Assembly (NCBI RefSeq): GCF_016793225.1
Contig: NZ_JAEUMN010000042.1
Coordinates: forward strand, 1-48,149
Source: Phenylobacterium sp.
Lineage (GTDB): Bacteria > Pseudomonadota > Alphaproteobacteria > Caulobacterales > Caulobacteraceae
Reading direction: 5' to 3'
Length of the DNA: 48,149 nucleotides
Both the position numbers and the translations under genes were made by a program. The notes beneath the pieces are model-generated. The model saw only the letters and a program-made list of their open reading frames with translations. It was not told the origin of the DNA and searched no databases. Below are positions 15,753 through 24,955 of the stretch, piece by piece. The stretch's first letter is position 1. Every line of letters begins with the position of its first letter.

Positions 15753-17666
15753 TTGCCTGAAACACCCCTGCTCGACACCGTTTCCTCGCCGGCCGACACC
15801 CGAAAGTTCTCGATCGCCCAGCTGCGGCAGCTGGCGGACGAACTGCGGGCCGAGACCATCGATGCGGTGTCGCAGACCGGCGGGCACCTGGGCGCGGGCC
15901 TCGGGGTGGTCGAGCTGACGGTGGCCCTGCACCACGTCTACGAGACGCCGCAGGACATCCTGATCTGGGACGTGGGCCACCAGGCCTATCCGCACAAGAT
16001 CCTCACCGGGCGGCGAAGCCGCATCCGCACCCTGCGGCAGGGCGGCGGCCTCTCCGGGTTCACCAAGCGCAGCGAGAGCGAGTACGACCCCTTCGGCGCG
16101 GCCCACGCCGCCACGTCGATCTCGGCTGCCCTGGGCTTCGCCGCCGCGCGCGACGCCGACGGCCGGGAGAACAAGGTGGTGGCCGTCATCGGCGACGGTT
16201 CGATGAGCGCCGGCATGGCCTACGAGGCCATGAACAACGCCTGCGAGACCACCAAGCAGCTCACCGTCATCCTCAACGACAACGACATGTCGATCGCCCC
16301 GCCGGTGGGCGGGATGAGCGCCTACTTCGCCCGGCTGGTCTCCGGGGGCGGCTACCAGTCGATCCGCAACCTCGGCAAGTCGGTGGCCAAGGCCTTCCCA
16401 CGGCCGATGCGCGAGGCGGCCCGCAAGGCCGAGGAGTTCGCCCGCGGCATGGTGACCGGCGGCACGCTCTTCGAGGAGCTGGGCTTCTACTACGTCGGGC
16501 CGATCGACGGGCACGACATGGACGCCCTGGTCCACGTGCTCCAGAACGCCCGCAAGATCGACGACAAGCCGGTCCTCGTCCACGTGGTCACCCACAAGGG
16601 CAAGGGCTATGCGCCGGCTGAGAACGCGGCCGACAAGTACCACGGCGTGGTCAAGTTCGACGTGGTCACCGGCCAGCAGGCCAAGGGGCAACCCGGCGCG
16701 CCGCAGTACACCAAGGTGTTCGCGCAGGAGCTGATCAAGCACGCCGAGCGCGATCCCAAGATCATGGCCATCACCGCCGCCATGCCGTCGGGGACCGGCC
16801 TGGACCTGTTCGGGCAGAAGTTCCCGGAGCGCACCTTCGACGTGGGCATCGCCGAGCAGCACGCGGTGACGTTCGCGGCCGGCCTCGCGGCCGACGGCAT
16901 GAAGCCGTTCTGCGCGATCTATTCGACCTTCCTGCAGCGCGGCTACGACCAGGTCGTCCACGACGTGGCGATCCAGGGGCTTCCCGTCCGCTTCGCCCTC
17001 GACCGCGCAGGTCTGGTGGGCGCCGACGGCGCCACCCACGCGGGCTCCTTCGACATCGGCTTCCTGGGCCAGCTCCCGGGCATGGTGGTGATGGGGCCGT
17101 CCGACGAGGCCGAGCTCGCCGCGGCGATCGCCACCGCGGTCGCCATCGACGACCGTCCGTCCGCCTTCCGCTATCCCCGCGGCGAGGGCCTGGGCGTCGC
17201 GATCCCCGAGTTCGCCAAACCGCTGGAGATCGGCCGGGGCCGCATCGTGCGCGAGGGGACGGCGGTCGCCATCCTGTCGTTCGGCACGCGCCTGGGCGAG
17301 AGCCTGAAGGCCGCCGACATGCTGGCCGCCCGCGGGCTGTCCGCCACGGTCGCCGACGCCCGCTTCGCCAAGCCCCTGGACCTGGACCTGCTGCTGCGCC
17401 TGGCGCGCGAGCACGAGGCGCTGATCACCGTCGAGGAAGGCTCGATGGGCGGCTTCGGGGCGTTCGTCCTGCATGCGCTCGCCGAGCACGGCGCGCTGGA
17501 TCGCGGCCTGAAGATCCGCACGCTCACGCTGCCCGACATCTTCCAGGACCACGACAAGCCCGAGGCGATGTACGCCCAGGCCGGCCTCGACGCCGAGGGC
17601 ATCGTGCGCGGCGCCCTGTCCGCGCTGGGCGCCGACAACGCCAGCGTCGCCGGGCGGCGGGCCTGA
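15753..17666 (+). CDS. dxs: 1-deoxy-D-xylulose-5-phosphate synthase
   Basis: 637 residues, full length. It starts with TTG at 15753 after a GAGGACG ribosome site. Thiamine diphosphate enzyme signatures: [34 protein letters not shown], the Mg-TPP motif [18 protein letters not shown], and the transketolase-type glutamate in [14 protein letters not shown]. It joins pyruvate and glyceraldehyde-3-phosphate, the first and usually rate-limiting step of the MEP pathway, also feeding thiamine and pyridoxal synthesis. It lies in an operon-like run with xseB and ispA. Confidence 0.97.
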   Translation: MPETPLLDTVSSPADTRKFSIAQLRQLADELRAETIDAVSQTGGHLGAGLGVVELTVALHHVYETPQDILIWDVGHQAYPHKILTGRRSRIRTLRQGGGLSGFTKRSESEYDPFGAAHAATSISAALGFAAARDADGRENKVVAVIGDGSMSAGMAYEAMNNACETTKQLTVILNDNDMSIAPPVGGMSAYFARLVSGGGYQSIRNLGKSVAKAFPRPMREAARKAEEFARGMVTGGTLFEELGFYYVGPIDGHDMDALVHVLQNARKIDDKPVLVHVVTHKGKGYAPAENAADKYHGVVKFDVVTGQQAKGQPGAPQYTKVFAQELIKHAERDPKIMAITAAMPSGTGLDLFGQKFPERTFDVGIAEQHAVTFAAGLAADGMKPFCAIYSTFLQRGYDQVVHDVAIQGLPVRFALDRAGLVGADGATHAGSFDIGFLGQLPGMVVMGPSDEAELAAAIATAVAIDDRPSAFRYPRGEGLGVAIPEFAKPLEIGRGRIVREGTAVAILSFGTRLGESLKAADMLAARGLSATVADARFAKPLDLDLLLRLAREHEALITVEEGSMGGFGAFVLHALAEHGALDRGLKIRTLTLPDIFQDHDKPEAMYAQAGLDAEGIVRGALSALGADNASVAGRRA

Positions 17667-17679
17667 GCCCCGAAAGCGG

Positions 17680-18471
17680 ATGCCCAGCTTCCGAGAGGTC
17701 ATCGCTGCGCTGACCCCCACGGGCGCGGCCTACGAGATCGAGGCGCCCGAGGGCTGGCGCCAGGGCCGCACGCTCTACGGCGGGATCACCGCCGCCCTGT
17801 GCGCGGCGGCCTCGGCGGGGGCTCATCCGGGGCTGCCGCCGCTGCGCTCGGCGCAGGTGGCGCTTGTGGGTCCGGCCGGCGGCCGGATCCGGTTCGAACC
17901 CACGCTCCTGCGGCAGGGGCGATCCGCCACGGTGGTCAGCGTCGACGCCACGGGCGAGGCCGGCATGGCTGCGCGGGCGCTCTTCACCTACGGAGCGGCG
18001 CGCGAGAGCGCCGTGCGGCACGACGCGCCACGGGCGCCGGCGGTTCCCCCGCCCGAGGACTGCCCGGACTACTTCCCCAAGGGCGGCTTCGCCCCGGGCT
18101 TCTCCGGCAACTTCGAGGCCCGGCTGGCCTCCGGCGCCCGGCCGTTGACCCCCGGCGCGGACCCCGACGTCGCGATCTGGGTGCGTCACGCGGCCGACGC
18201 CGGCGACGAGGTGGAGCTGGCGCTGCTGGCCCTGGCCGACGTTCCGCCGCCCGCCGCGATGATCGCCTTCGCCCAGCCGGCGCCGATCAGCACGGCGACC
18301 TGGAGCCTGGACATCTTCCAGCCCATCGGCGGCTCGGCCGGGGACTGGCGCCTGCTGCGGTCGACCAGCGAGCAGGCGGCCGACGGCTATTCGCTGCAGG
18401 CGATGGAGGTGTTCGACACCGCCGGCCGCCGCGTGGCCGCGGCGCGCCAGTTGGTGGCGATCTTCGCCTGA
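17680..18471 (+). CDS. TesB-like double-hotdog acyl-CoA thioesterase family protein
   Basis: 263 residues. The pattern [33 protein letters not shown] and a second half ending [12 protein letters not shown] ... [23 protein letters not shown] fits the acyl-CoA thioesterase double-hotdog (4HBT_3-type) fold. The probable activity is hydrolysis of an acyl-CoA; chain length is unknown. It begins 13 nt after dxs, so it may be the last gene of that transcript. It is convergent with flgH across an 18-bp gap. Confidence 0.8.
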   Translation: MPSFREVIAALTPTGAAYEIEAPEGWRQGRTLYGGITAALCAAASAGAHPGLPPLRSAQVALVGPAGGRIRFEPTLLRQGRSATVVSVDATGEAGMAARALFTYGAARESAVRHDAPRAPAVPPPEDCPDYFPKGGFAPGFSGNFEARLASGARPLTPGADPDVAIWVRHAADAGDEVELALLALADVPPPAAMIAFAQPAPISTATWSLDIFQPIGGSAGDWRLLRSTSEQAADGYSLQAMEVFDTAGRRVAAARQLVAIFA

Positions 18472-18489
18472 AGCCTAGGCGGCCGCCCG

Positions 18490-19218
18490 TCAGAACGGGC
18501 TGAACCGCTCCAGCAGGCTCTGGCCCGCCGGCGTCTTCTGCACGCGATGGATGTCGCCCCGGCCGCCGTAGCTGATGCGGGCCTCGGCGATCTGGGTGTG
18601 GCGGATGGTGTTGGCCGAGGAGATGTCCTCGGGCCGCACGACGCCGGCCACGGTGAGCTGGCGCAGGTCGGTGTTGGTGCGCACCTCCTGGGTGCCCTGG
18701 ATCATCATGTTGCCGTTGGGCAGCACGCCGGTGACCACGGCCGCGATCGTCAGGCTGATCTTCTCCGACCGGTTCACCGCGCCGGTCCCGGCGTTGTTCG
18801 TCGCGGAATTGGTCTCGATGGCGTTCGCGGGGTCGAAGCCGCCCGGCAGGATTTTCCCGAGGGTGGATTCCAGGCCCAGCAGGTGCGGCACGCCGGCCTG
18901 CACGCCCGAGGTGCGTGAGCTGGACGTCGAGTTCGTGACCTTGGCGCTGTCGTCGATGTCGATCTGCACCGTCAGGATGTCGCCCACGCGGCTGGCGCGC
19001 TGGTCGTTGAAGAACGCGCGGGCGCCGACGCGCCACAGCGAATTGGCGCTGGCCGGCTGGGGCGACGGCTCGCGCACCGAGACGAACTGCTGGGTCTGCG
19101 GGACCAGCGCGGCGGGGTAGCCCACCGGCGCCAGTTCCGGGCCCTTCACGGCCTCCTTGATGGTCGAGCAGGCGGCGAGGGGGGCCATGGCGGCGATGGC
19201 GAGGAGGCGCAGGCGCAT
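18490..19218 (-). CDS. flgH: Flagellar L-ring lipoprotein FlgH
   Basis: 242 residues. The signal sequence ends in a lipobox LAAC at residues 14-17, so the protein is lipidated and outer-membrane attached. The family blocks SLWRVGARAFFNDQRASRVGDILTVQIDI and VVTGVLPNGNMMIQGTQEVR are clear. FlgH forms the L-ring through which the rod passes. It is the last gene of the flgF-flgG-flgA-flgH transcript, 11 nt after flgA. Confidence 0.97.
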   Translation of the reverse strand: MRLRLLAIAAMAPLAACSTIKEAVKGPELAPVGYPAALVPQTQQFVSVREPSPQPASANSLWRVGARAFFNDQRASRVGDILTVQIDIDDSAKVTNSTSSSRTSGVQAGVPHLLGLESTLGKILPGGFDPANAIETNSATNNAGTGAVNRSEKISLTIAAVVTGVLPNGNMMIQGTQEVRTNTDLRQLTVAGVVRPEDISSANTIRHTQIAEARISYGGRGDIHRVQKTPAGQSLLERFSPF

Positions 19219-19229
19219 GTGGGTGTCCT

Positions 19230-19961
19230 TCAGCGTGCGGCGTAACGGGTGGAGCGGGCGAGCTTCAGCTCTTCCGCCTGCGGTCCGACCGCGGCCTGGC
19301 CGGGTCCGCTGACCACGGCCTGGACGGTCTTCTTCGACGTGACGTTCTGCACGTTGATGGTCTCGCCGACGGCGCCGGCGCTCAGCGCCTTGGCCTGCAG
19401 GGACAGCGAGACGCCCTGATTGTCGTAGGTGAGGGTTACCGTGTCGTTCGCCTTGATCACCTGCGGCGCCGAGACGTCGCGGCCCATGGCGACCGCGCCC
19501 GCCCGCAGCGGCCGACGGGCGGCGAGACCGATCAGCGCCTCGGCGTCCGAGGGCGTGTCGGCCGGGGCGGCGGCCACCTTGGCCCAGATCAGGTCCTGCG
19601 GCTGGACGATCTCGCCCGTGGCGATCGAACGGGCCCAGGTCAGCACCTCGACGTTGCCGCGCGCCGCGACCGCGCCGGGGGCGGCGCCCACCACGACGAT
19701 CGAGGCGAGGCCCTGGGCGTTGGCCCAGTCGAGGCCGGCGCGCGCGGCGGCCGCCCGCACCGCGCGGGCGTTGAGCATGACGGACGCGCCGGTGCGCGTG
19801 GCGACGGGGGTGCGGCCCGCGGCCCCGGCGCCCTCGAAGATTTCTCCCAGGGTGACGACGCCGTCGTCGTCCAGCGCCTGGGCCTTCAGCGTGACCGGAA
19901 CGGCCGCGACGGCGGGCGCGGCGGCGACGAAGAAGGCGGCTGCGAGCGCGATCGCCTTCAT
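19230..19961 (-). CDS. flgA: Flagellar P-ring assembly chaperone FlgA
   Basis: 243 residues with an N-terminal signal peptide (cut near residue 20, AVAAVP). The C-terminal half has the SAF-type region: GEIVQPQDLIWAKV, AARRPLRAGAVAMGRDVSAP, NDTVTLTYDNQGVSLSLQ. FlgA is the periplasmic chaperone for P-ring (FlgI) polymerisation. It is cotranscribed with flgG (3-nt gap) and flgH. flgI itself is not in this window. Confidence 0.95.
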   Translation of the reverse strand: MKAIALAAAFFVAAAPAVAAVPVTLKAQALDDDGVVTLGEIFEGAGAAGRTPVATRTGASVMLNARAVRAAAARAGLDWANAQGLASIVVVGAAPGAVAARGNVEVLTWARSIATGEIVQPQDLIWAKVAAAPADTPSDAEALIGLAARRPLRAGAVAMGRDVSAPQVIKANDTVTLTYDNQGVSLSLQAKALSAGAVGETINVQNVTSKKTVQAVVSGPGQAAVGPQAEELKLARSTRYAAR

Positions 19962-19964
19962 GGC

Positions 19965-20753
19965 TTACGCCTTCACCTGGTTGGCCGTGGCCAGCATGTT
20001 GTCGGCCGTCGAGATGACCTTCGAGTTCATCTCGTAGGCGCGCTGGGCGACGATCAGGGCGGTGATCTCGGCCACCGCGTCGACGTTGGAGGCTTCCGTA
20101 TAGCCCTGCACCAGGGTCCCGATGCCCGTGGAACCGGCCGTGCCGGTGGTCGGCGCGCCCGAGGCCGCCGTCTCCTTGTAGAGGTTGCCGCCCAGCGCCT
20201 GCAGCCCGCCGTCGTTGACGAAGGTGGCGAGCTCCATGACGCCGACGATGCTGGGCGTGGTCTGGCCCGCCTGCTGCACCTGCACCTGGCCGGTCGCCGA
20301 GATGGTCACCGACACCGCGTCGCTCGGGATCGCGATGGCCGGCTGCACCTGGTAGCCGTCCTGGGTGACGAGCTGGCCCTGGTCGTTGACCGAGAAGTTG
20401 CCGGCCCGCGTGTACGCGGTCTCGCCGGAGGGCAGCAGCACCTGGAAGTAGCCGCGGCCGTCGATCGCGAGGTCGTACTGGTTGTCCGTGCGGGTCAGCG
20501 AGCCCTGGGTGCCCACGCGGTAGACCGCGCCCGCCTTCACGCCCGCGCCCACCTGGACCCCGGTCGGCACGATCGTGCCCTGGTCGGAGGACTGCGTCCC
20601 GGCCGCCTCGAAGGTCTGGTAGAGCAGGTCCTGGAACTCGGCGCGCTGACGCTTGAACGCCACCGTGTTCATGTTGGCGATGTTGTTCGAGATGACCTCG
20701 ACGTTCATCTGCTGGGCGGCCATGCCGGTGGCCGCGGTGCGGAGCGCTTGCAT
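19965..20753 (-). CDS. flgG: Flagellar distal rod protein FlgG
   Basis: 262 residues, the standard length. N-terminal rod motif MQALRTAATGMAAQQMNVEV then ISNNIANMNTVAFKRQRAEF; C-terminal motif SNVDAVAEITALIVAQRAYEMNSKVI. FlgG builds the distal rod crossing the P- and L-rings encoded nearby. It follows flgF by 14 nt. Confidence 0.97.
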   Translation of the reverse strand: MQALRTAATGMAAQQMNVEVISNNIANMNTVAFKRQRAEFQDLLYQTFEAAGTQSSDQGTIVPTGVQVGAGVKAGAVYRVGTQGSLTRTDNQYDLAIDGRGYFQVLLPSGETAYTRAGNFSVNDQGQLVTQDGYQVQPAIAIPSDAVSVTISATGQVQVQQAGQTTPSIVGVMELATFVNDGGLQALGGNLYKETAASGAPTTGTAGSTGIGTLVQGYTEASNVDAVAEITALIVAQRAYEMNSKVISTADNMLATANQVKA

Positions 20754-20767
20754 CAGTCTTCAGTCCT

Positions 20768-21508
20768 TCACTGCAGCTTGCCGAGGCGATCGACCGCGCG
20801 ACGGGTGAGGTCGCCCTGAGAGTCCATCATCCGGGCTGTGCTTTCGTAGGCCCGGCTCACCTCGACCATGCGGGTGATCTCCAGGACCGGTTTGACGTTG
20901 GAGCCTTCCAGGTGGCCCTGCCGCAGCTTCGCCACGTCGGCGGCCGGCTCGGGCTGGAGGTTGGAGGCGTTGCGGTAGAGGTTGTCGCCGGCCTTCTCGA
21001 GCGCCCCGGCGTTGGCGAACTTGAACATGCCCACCTTGCCGACGCGCTCGGCGCCCTGGCTCATCGATCCGTCGGCGCCGATGGAGACCTGCCCCTTCTC
21101 GGGATCGATCACGATCTCGCCGCCGCTCTCGTCCGCCACGGGATAGCCCGCCTGGGTGACCAGCCGGCCGTTGGTGTCGGTCGTGAAGCGGCCGTCGCGG
21201 GTGAAGCGCGGGCCGTTCGGCGTCTGCACCTGGAAGAAGCCCTGGCCCTCGATGGCCATGTCGAGCTCGCCGCCGGTCTTGGTCAGCGCGCCCTGGCCGA
21301 AGTTGCGCGCCACGCCGTCGGCGGAGACGAACTTGATGGGCCGCGGGCCGCCCTGGGTCATCGCCGGCGGGGCGGGGGTGGTCTTGTGCAGCAGCGACTC
21401 GACCTTGAACCCCGTGGTGTCCACGTTGGCGATGTTGTTGGCGATGATGTCCATCTCCCGACGCAGGAGCATCTGGCGCGAGAGACCGATGTAGATGGCG
21501 TTGTCCAT
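20768..21508 (-). CDS. flgF: Flagellar proximal rod protein FlgF
   Basis: 246 residues from the ATG at 21508 (MDNAIYIGLSRQMLLRREMD). The frame is open to 21586, but only this start aligns with the FlgF N-terminus and it leaves room for the sigma-54 promoter. The rod signature IIANNIANVDTTGFKVESLL and the C-terminal VEVSRAYESTARMMDSQGDL are present. FlgF is a proximal rod component. It is the first gene of the leftward flagellar operon. Confidence 0.95.
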   Translation of the reverse strand: MDNAIYIGLSRQMLLRREMDIIANNIANVDTTGFKVESLLHKTTPAPPAMTQGGPRPIKFVSADGVARNFGQGALTKTGGELDMAIEGQGFFQVQTPNGPRFTRDGRFTTDTNGRLVTQAGYPVADESGGEIVIDPEKGQVSIGADGSMSQGAERVGKVGMFKFANAGALEKAGDNLYRNASNLQPEPAADVAKLRQGHLEGSNVKPVLEITRMVEVSRAYESTARMMDSQGDLTRRAVDRLGKLQ

Positions 21509-21547
21509 CAGGACCCCGAAAGCGTGCGACGTTTCGCCGGTTTGGCG

Positions 21548-21564
21548 TGCAAGCTTCGGGCCAA
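21548..21564 (-). promoter_or_regulatory. Sigma-54 promoter for the flgF operon
   Basis: Minus-strand sequence TTGGCCCGAAGCTTGCA matches the YTGGCACG-N4-TTGCW consensus with one mismatch and exact GG-N10-GC spacing. The predicted start lies about 12 bases past the TTGC, leaving a leader of about 30 nt before the flgF ATG. Caulobacter rod/ring operons are known to be RpoN-dependent with FlbD as activator, which fits. Confidence 0.8.
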
Positions 21565-21598
21565 CTGAAAAGCCGCGAAAAAACAACAGCTAAGAAAG

Positions 21599-21674
21599 TT
21601 AACGGCGGCCGAGCGGCGGATTCTGCCGGGCAGGATTCGCGCCCGTTAAGACCTGTTAAAAACTGCTTCTTAAC
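21599..21674. promoter_or_regulatory. TTAA-rich cluster, candidate CtrA sites upstream of fliL
   Basis: Four TTAA tetramers lie within 75 bp of very GC-rich DNA: TTAAC at 21599, TTAA-N6-TTAA at 21646-21659 and TTAAC at 21670. CtrA binds TTAA-N7-TTAA(C), so the pair is one base short of ideal. In Caulobacter the fliL operon is an early (CtrA-dependent) class, which supports the reading. Confidence 0.45.
21623..21633. promoter_or_regulatory. Palindrome CTGCC-G-GGCAG between the flgF and fliL promoters
   Basis: A perfect 5-bp dyad about 60 bp upstream of the sigma-54 promoter, the distance expected of an enhancer. It could be an FlbD-type (ftr) site, but I do not recall the consensus well enough to be sure. 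Confidence 0.25.
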
Positions 21675-21718
21675 TAAACGGGGCCATTGCTGGTCGCGCC
21701 GACAACGGGGGCGCACGC

Positions 21719-22327
21719 GTGGCGAAGAAGGAGAAGAAGCCGAAGGAGGCCGAGGGCGAAGCCCCGGAGGCCGCCGAAGGCGCGGAGGGCGAGGCCCCCG
21801 CCAAGAAGAAACTCCCGCTCAAGATGCTCATCATCGCGGGCGCGGCGGCGCTCGTCGTCCTCGGGGGCGGCGGGACGGCCGCCTTCATCTTCCTGAAGCC
21901 CAAGCCGGACGAGGCCCACGCCGAGAAGGGCAAGGAGAAGAAGGAAAAGAAGGACAAGAAGAAGGACGAGAAGGGCAAGGAAGGCGAGAAGGGCGCGGCC
22001 GTGGTCCGCGAAGGCCCTGACGGCGTCGTCTTCTACACCCTGCCGGACGTGGTCGTGAACATGCAGACCGCCGACGGCAAGCCCACCTTCCTGAAGCTGA
22101 AGCTCACGCTCGAGCTGCCCGACGAGGGCGCCGTCGAGGAGCTGGATCCGGCGATGCCCCGGCTCCAGGACATGTTCCAGACCTTCCTGCGCGAGCTGCG
22201 TCCGGAGGATCTCTCGGGATCCCAGGGCAGCTACCAGCTGCGCATGGAGATCCTGCGCCGCGTGAACCTGGCCATCGCCCCGTCGCGGGCCAATGCGGTG
22301 CTCATCGAGGAGATGCTGATCAACTAG
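21719..22327 (+). CDS. fliL: Flagellar basal-body-associated protein FliL
   Basis: 202 residues starting with GTG at 21719 after a GGGGG ribosome site. An acidic/basic cytoplasmic head precedes one membrane span (about residues 34-58, LPLKMLIIAGAAALVVLGGG). A Lys-rich linker (about 68-92) and a periplasmic FliL domain follow (FYTLPDVVVNMQTADGKP, LKLTLELPD), ending in REDL-type helices and VLIEEMLIN. FliL rings surround the stator and support torque. It heads the rightward operon fliL-fliM-pflI-like-motE-like-TPR. Confidence 0.95.
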   Translation: MAKKEKKPKEAEGEAPEAAEGAEGEAPAKKKLPLKMLIIAGAAALVVLGGGGTAAFIFLKPKPDEAHAEKGKEKKEKKDKKKDEKGKEGEKGAAVVREGPDGVVFYTLPDVVVNMQTADGKPTFLKLKLTLELPDEGAVEELDPAMPRLQDMFQTFLRELRPEDLSGSQGSYQLRMEILRRVNLAIAPSRANAVLIEEMLIN

Positions 22328-22359
22328 CGCGCGTCCCGCGCCTGTTGCGTCCGAGAGCC

Positions 22360-23436
22360 ATGGCGGAAGAGAACGAGACACCGACCGAAGAGGGCGCCCC
22401 GGCGAGCGCCGAGCCGGACTGGTCCGCGGCCCAGACCGACGAGGGCCAGGCGGCCGAGCGCATCCTCAACCAGGACGAGATCGACAGCCTGCTGGGCTTC
22501 GACCTCTCCGAGGACGAGATCGCCGAGCGGACGGGCATCCGCGCCATCATCAACTCGGCGCTGGTCAGCTACGAGCGCCTGCCGATGCTGGAGATCGTCT
22601 TCGACCGCCTCGTGCGGTTGATGACCACCAGCCTGCGCAACTTCACGTCCGACAACGTCGAGGTCAGCCTCGACAACATCTCCTCGATCCGGTTCGGCGA
22701 CTACCTGAACTCGATCCCGCTGCCGGCCATCCTGTCGGTGTTCCGCGCCGAGGAGCTGAACAACTACGGCCTGCTGACGGTCGACTCGAACCTGATCTAC
22801 TCCATCGTCGACGTGCTGCTCGGCGGCCGCCGGGGCACGGCGGCGATGCGGATCGAGGGGCGGCCGTACACCACCATCGAGCGCGTGCTCGTCCAGCGGA
22901 TGGTCGAGGTGGTGCTGGCCGACGCCAAGGAGGCGTTCGAGCCCCTGACGCCCGTGCACTTCACCCTGGACCGGCTGGAAACCAACCCGCGCTTCGCCGC
23001 CATCGCCCGGCCGGCCAACGCCGCCATCCTGGTGAAGTTGCGGATCGACATGGAGGACCGCGGGGGGCGCATCGAGCTCCTCCTGCCGTACGCCACGCTC
23101 GAGCCCATCCGGAAGATGCTGCTCCAGCAGTTCATGGGCGAGAAGTTCGGCCGCGACAACATCTGGGAAAGCCACCTCGCCACCGAGCTCTGGACGACCC
23201 AGATGGACGTGCGCGCCGTCCTCGACGAGCAGCAGATCAGCCTCAAGAAGGTGCTGGAGCTGAAGGTCGGCGACACCCTGATGCTGAACGCCACGCCCGA
23301 CAGCCTGATCGAGCTGCGGGCCGGCCAGATCCCGCTCACCCGCGGCCGGATGGGCCGCCGCAACGCCCACATCGCCGTGCGCGTCGAAGCGCCGCTTTCC
23401 CCAGCCGCCAAGCAAGCCGTCACGAGGTCGCAATGA
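22360..23436 (+). CDS. fliM: Flagellar motor switch protein FliM
   Basis: 358 residues from the ATG at 22360 (an upstream in-frame TTG at 22345 is less likely). The N-terminal CheY-P binding helix ILNQDEIDSLLGF is near residue 35. The middle domain shows YERLPMLEIVFDRLVRLMTT and the C-terminal SpoA-type domain shows VRAVLDEQQISLKKVLELKVGD. FliM forms the C-ring with FliG and FliN and receives the chemotaxis signal. The gene ends in an ATGA overlap with the next gene. Confidence 0.97.
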   Translation: MAEENETPTEEGAPASAEPDWSAAQTDEGQAAERILNQDEIDSLLGFDLSEDEIAERTGIRAIINSALVSYERLPMLEIVFDRLVRLMTTSLRNFTSDNVEVSLDNISSIRFGDYLNSIPLPAILSVFRAEELNNYGLLTVDSNLIYSIVDVLLGGRRGTAAMRIEGRPYTTIERVLVQRMVEVVLADAKEAFEPLTPVHFTLDRLETNPRFAAIARPANAAILVKLRIDMEDRGGRIELLLPYATLEPIRKMLLQQFMGEKFGRDNIWESHLATELWTTQMDVRAVLDEQQISLKKVLELKVGDTLMLNATPDSLIELRAGQIPLTRGRMGRRNAHIAVRVEAPLSPAAKQAVTRSQ

Positions 23437-24002
23437 GCCTGATCGCCATCGGCATGAACCTGCTTCTCGCCGGCCTGCTGATCGCCGCCATGGCTGTGGG
23501 CCTGCGGCTGAACCGCAGGCTCAAGGCGCTGCGGGACAGCCACGAAGGCTTCGAGGCCGCGGTCCGGGAACTGAACCTCGCGGCGGTCCGCGCGGAGCAG
23601 GGACTCGCGGACCTGCGCGCGGCCACCGACGAGGCCACCGACATCCTGTCCGACCGCATCGAAAAGGGCCGGGCGCTCGCCCAGAAGCTCGAGAAGCTGG
23701 TCTCGGCCGCGCCCGAGCTGCCGCGGGCCTCGGCGACGCCGGAGCGGAGCGTCCGCGCCATGCCCGCCGTCGCGCCGCCGCCGCGCGCCGCCGCCAGCGA
23801 GGATCGGCTGCAGTCGCTGCTGACCATGGCCCGCCAGAGGCTGGCCGCGCAGGAAGCCGCCCAGACGAGGCCGGACCTGGACGCCGAACCCCTGGTCGGC
23901 CGTGCGCCCCTGCCGGGCCGCCGCGTGCAGCCCAGCATCGACGATGACCTGTTCGAGGACGCGCCGCTCGCCCTCGACCGCCTGGCCGGAGTCCGCCGTT
24001 GA
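23433..24002 (+). CDS. pflI: Bitopic DUF6468-type protein, probable flagellum-positioning PflI
   Basis: 189 residues. One N-terminal membrane span (about residues 4-26, IGMNLLLAGLLIAAMAVGLR) is followed by a coiled-coil-like stretch (LKALRDSHEGFEAAVRELNL, to about residue 90) and a Pro/Ala-rich tail. It overlaps fliM by 4 nt (ATGA) and the next gene by TTGA. In Caulobacter crescentus a bitopic, proline-rich protein encoded with early flagellar genes, PflI, keeps the flagellum at the pole. Its position after fliM and its topology match this gene as I remember them. The PflI identity rests on context and memory, not on alignment. Confidence 0.6.
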   Translation: MSLIAIGMNLLLAGLLIAAMAVGLRLNRRLKALRDSHEGFEAAVRELNLAAVRAEQGLADLRAATDEATDILSDRIEKGRALAQKLEKLVSAAPELPRASATPERSVRAMPAVAPPPRAAASEDRLQSLLTMARQRLAAQEAAQTRPDLDAEPLVGRAPLPGRRVQPSIDDDLFEDAPLALDRLAGVRR

Positions 24003-24952
24003 AGTCCGTTCCGCGCATCCTTCCGCTCGTGGGCGTCGCCATCGGCGGCGTCCTGGCCGTGAACGCCCTGGCCGGCGCGCGCGACCTGCCGAGCCTCGTC
24101 TCCGGCGCGCAGGCCTGGGCCGAGGAGGCCGCCAAGGGTGGTGAGAAGGCCGGCAAGGACGCCAAGCCCGACGCCAAGGACAAGGCGGGCGAGAAGCCCG
24201 AGGCCGCCAAGGACGCGGCCTCCGCGGGCCTGCCGGCGGCGTCGATCACGCCCAAGCCGGTGTGCGCGCCCACCGCCGCCGAGCTGGCGAAGCAGGCCGG
24301 GCTGTCGCCGGCCGAGCTGCAGGTGCTGCAGAGCCTTGGCGCCCGCCGCGGCGCGCTCGACGCGCGCGAGAACGACCTCAACACCCAGCTCGCCCTGATG
24401 GCGGCCGCCGAGGCCAAGCTGGACGCGAAGATCAAGGCGCTCAACGGCCTGAAGTCCGAGGTGAACGGACTTCTCAACCAGTCCAACGCCAAGGAGCAGG
24501 CCGAGATCGACCGCCTGGTGAAGGTGTTCGAGGGCATGAAGGCGAAGGACGCCGCGCCCCGGCTGGCGGCGCTGGACGACAGCGTCCGTATTCCGATCGC
24601 CGCCAAGATGAAGGAGCGCGCGCTCTCTGCGATCGTGGCGCAGATGCCGGCCGCCGAGGCCAAGAAGCTCACCGAGGCCCTGGCCCGCCGCTACTCGGAC
24701 GCCCAGGCCGCGGCCGCGAGGGCGAGCGCCGCCGCAGCCCAGGCCCAGGCCGCGCCCGCGAAGGCCAGCGTCGACCCGACCGCGCCCGAGCCCAAGGCCG
24801 CGCCGAAGCGCCAGGCCGCCGCCAAGCCGGCGCCGAGGGCGCCGCGCGCCCCGCCGGCCCAGCAGGCCGCCGCGAAGACCCCCGCTGCGTCGGCCCCGGC
24901 GGCGGCGCCGCCGACCGCGCCCGCGGCCGAGCCCGCGGCCAAGACCGGATAG
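23999..24952 (+). CDS. MotE-like flagellar coiled-coil protein
   Basis: 317 residues, starting with TTG at 23999, overlapping the previous stop as TTGA. An N-terminal hydrophobic segment (residues 6-24, ILPLVGVAIGGVLAVNALAG) anchors or exports it. A Lys/Ala/Asp-rich linker follows. The core (about 95-225) is helical (LGARRGALDARENDLNTQLA, then a repeating Leu/Ala heptad) and contains AKDAAPRLAALDDSVRIPIA-type MgtE-N-like repeats, the pattern of MotE, a periplasmic chaperone of the rhizobial motor protein MotC. The C-terminus is an Ala/Pro/Lys-rich low-complexity tail. MotE-like is a fold-level call; its role in this genus is unproven. Confidence 0.7.
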   Translation: MKSVPRILPLVGVAIGGVLAVNALAGARDLPSLVSGAQAWAEEAAKGGEKAGKDAKPDAKDKAGEKPEAAKDAASAGLPAASITPKPVCAPTAAELAKQAGLSPAELQVLQSLGARRGALDARENDLNTQLALMAAAEAKLDAKIKALNGLKSEVNGLLNQSNAKEQAEIDRLVKVFEGMKAKDAAPRLAALDDSVRIPIAAKMKERALSAIVAQMPAAEAKKLTEALARRYSDAQAAAARASAAAAQAQAAPAKASVDPTAPEPKAAPKRQAAAKPAPRAPRAPPAQQAAAKTPAASAPAAAPPTAPAAEPAAKTG

Positions 24953-24955
24953 GCG

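Noticed and set aside
17886-17903. GGTTCGAACCC-like tRNA T-arm
   Set aside because: It lies inside the thioesterase coding frame and no acceptor or anticodon stem can be drawn around it.
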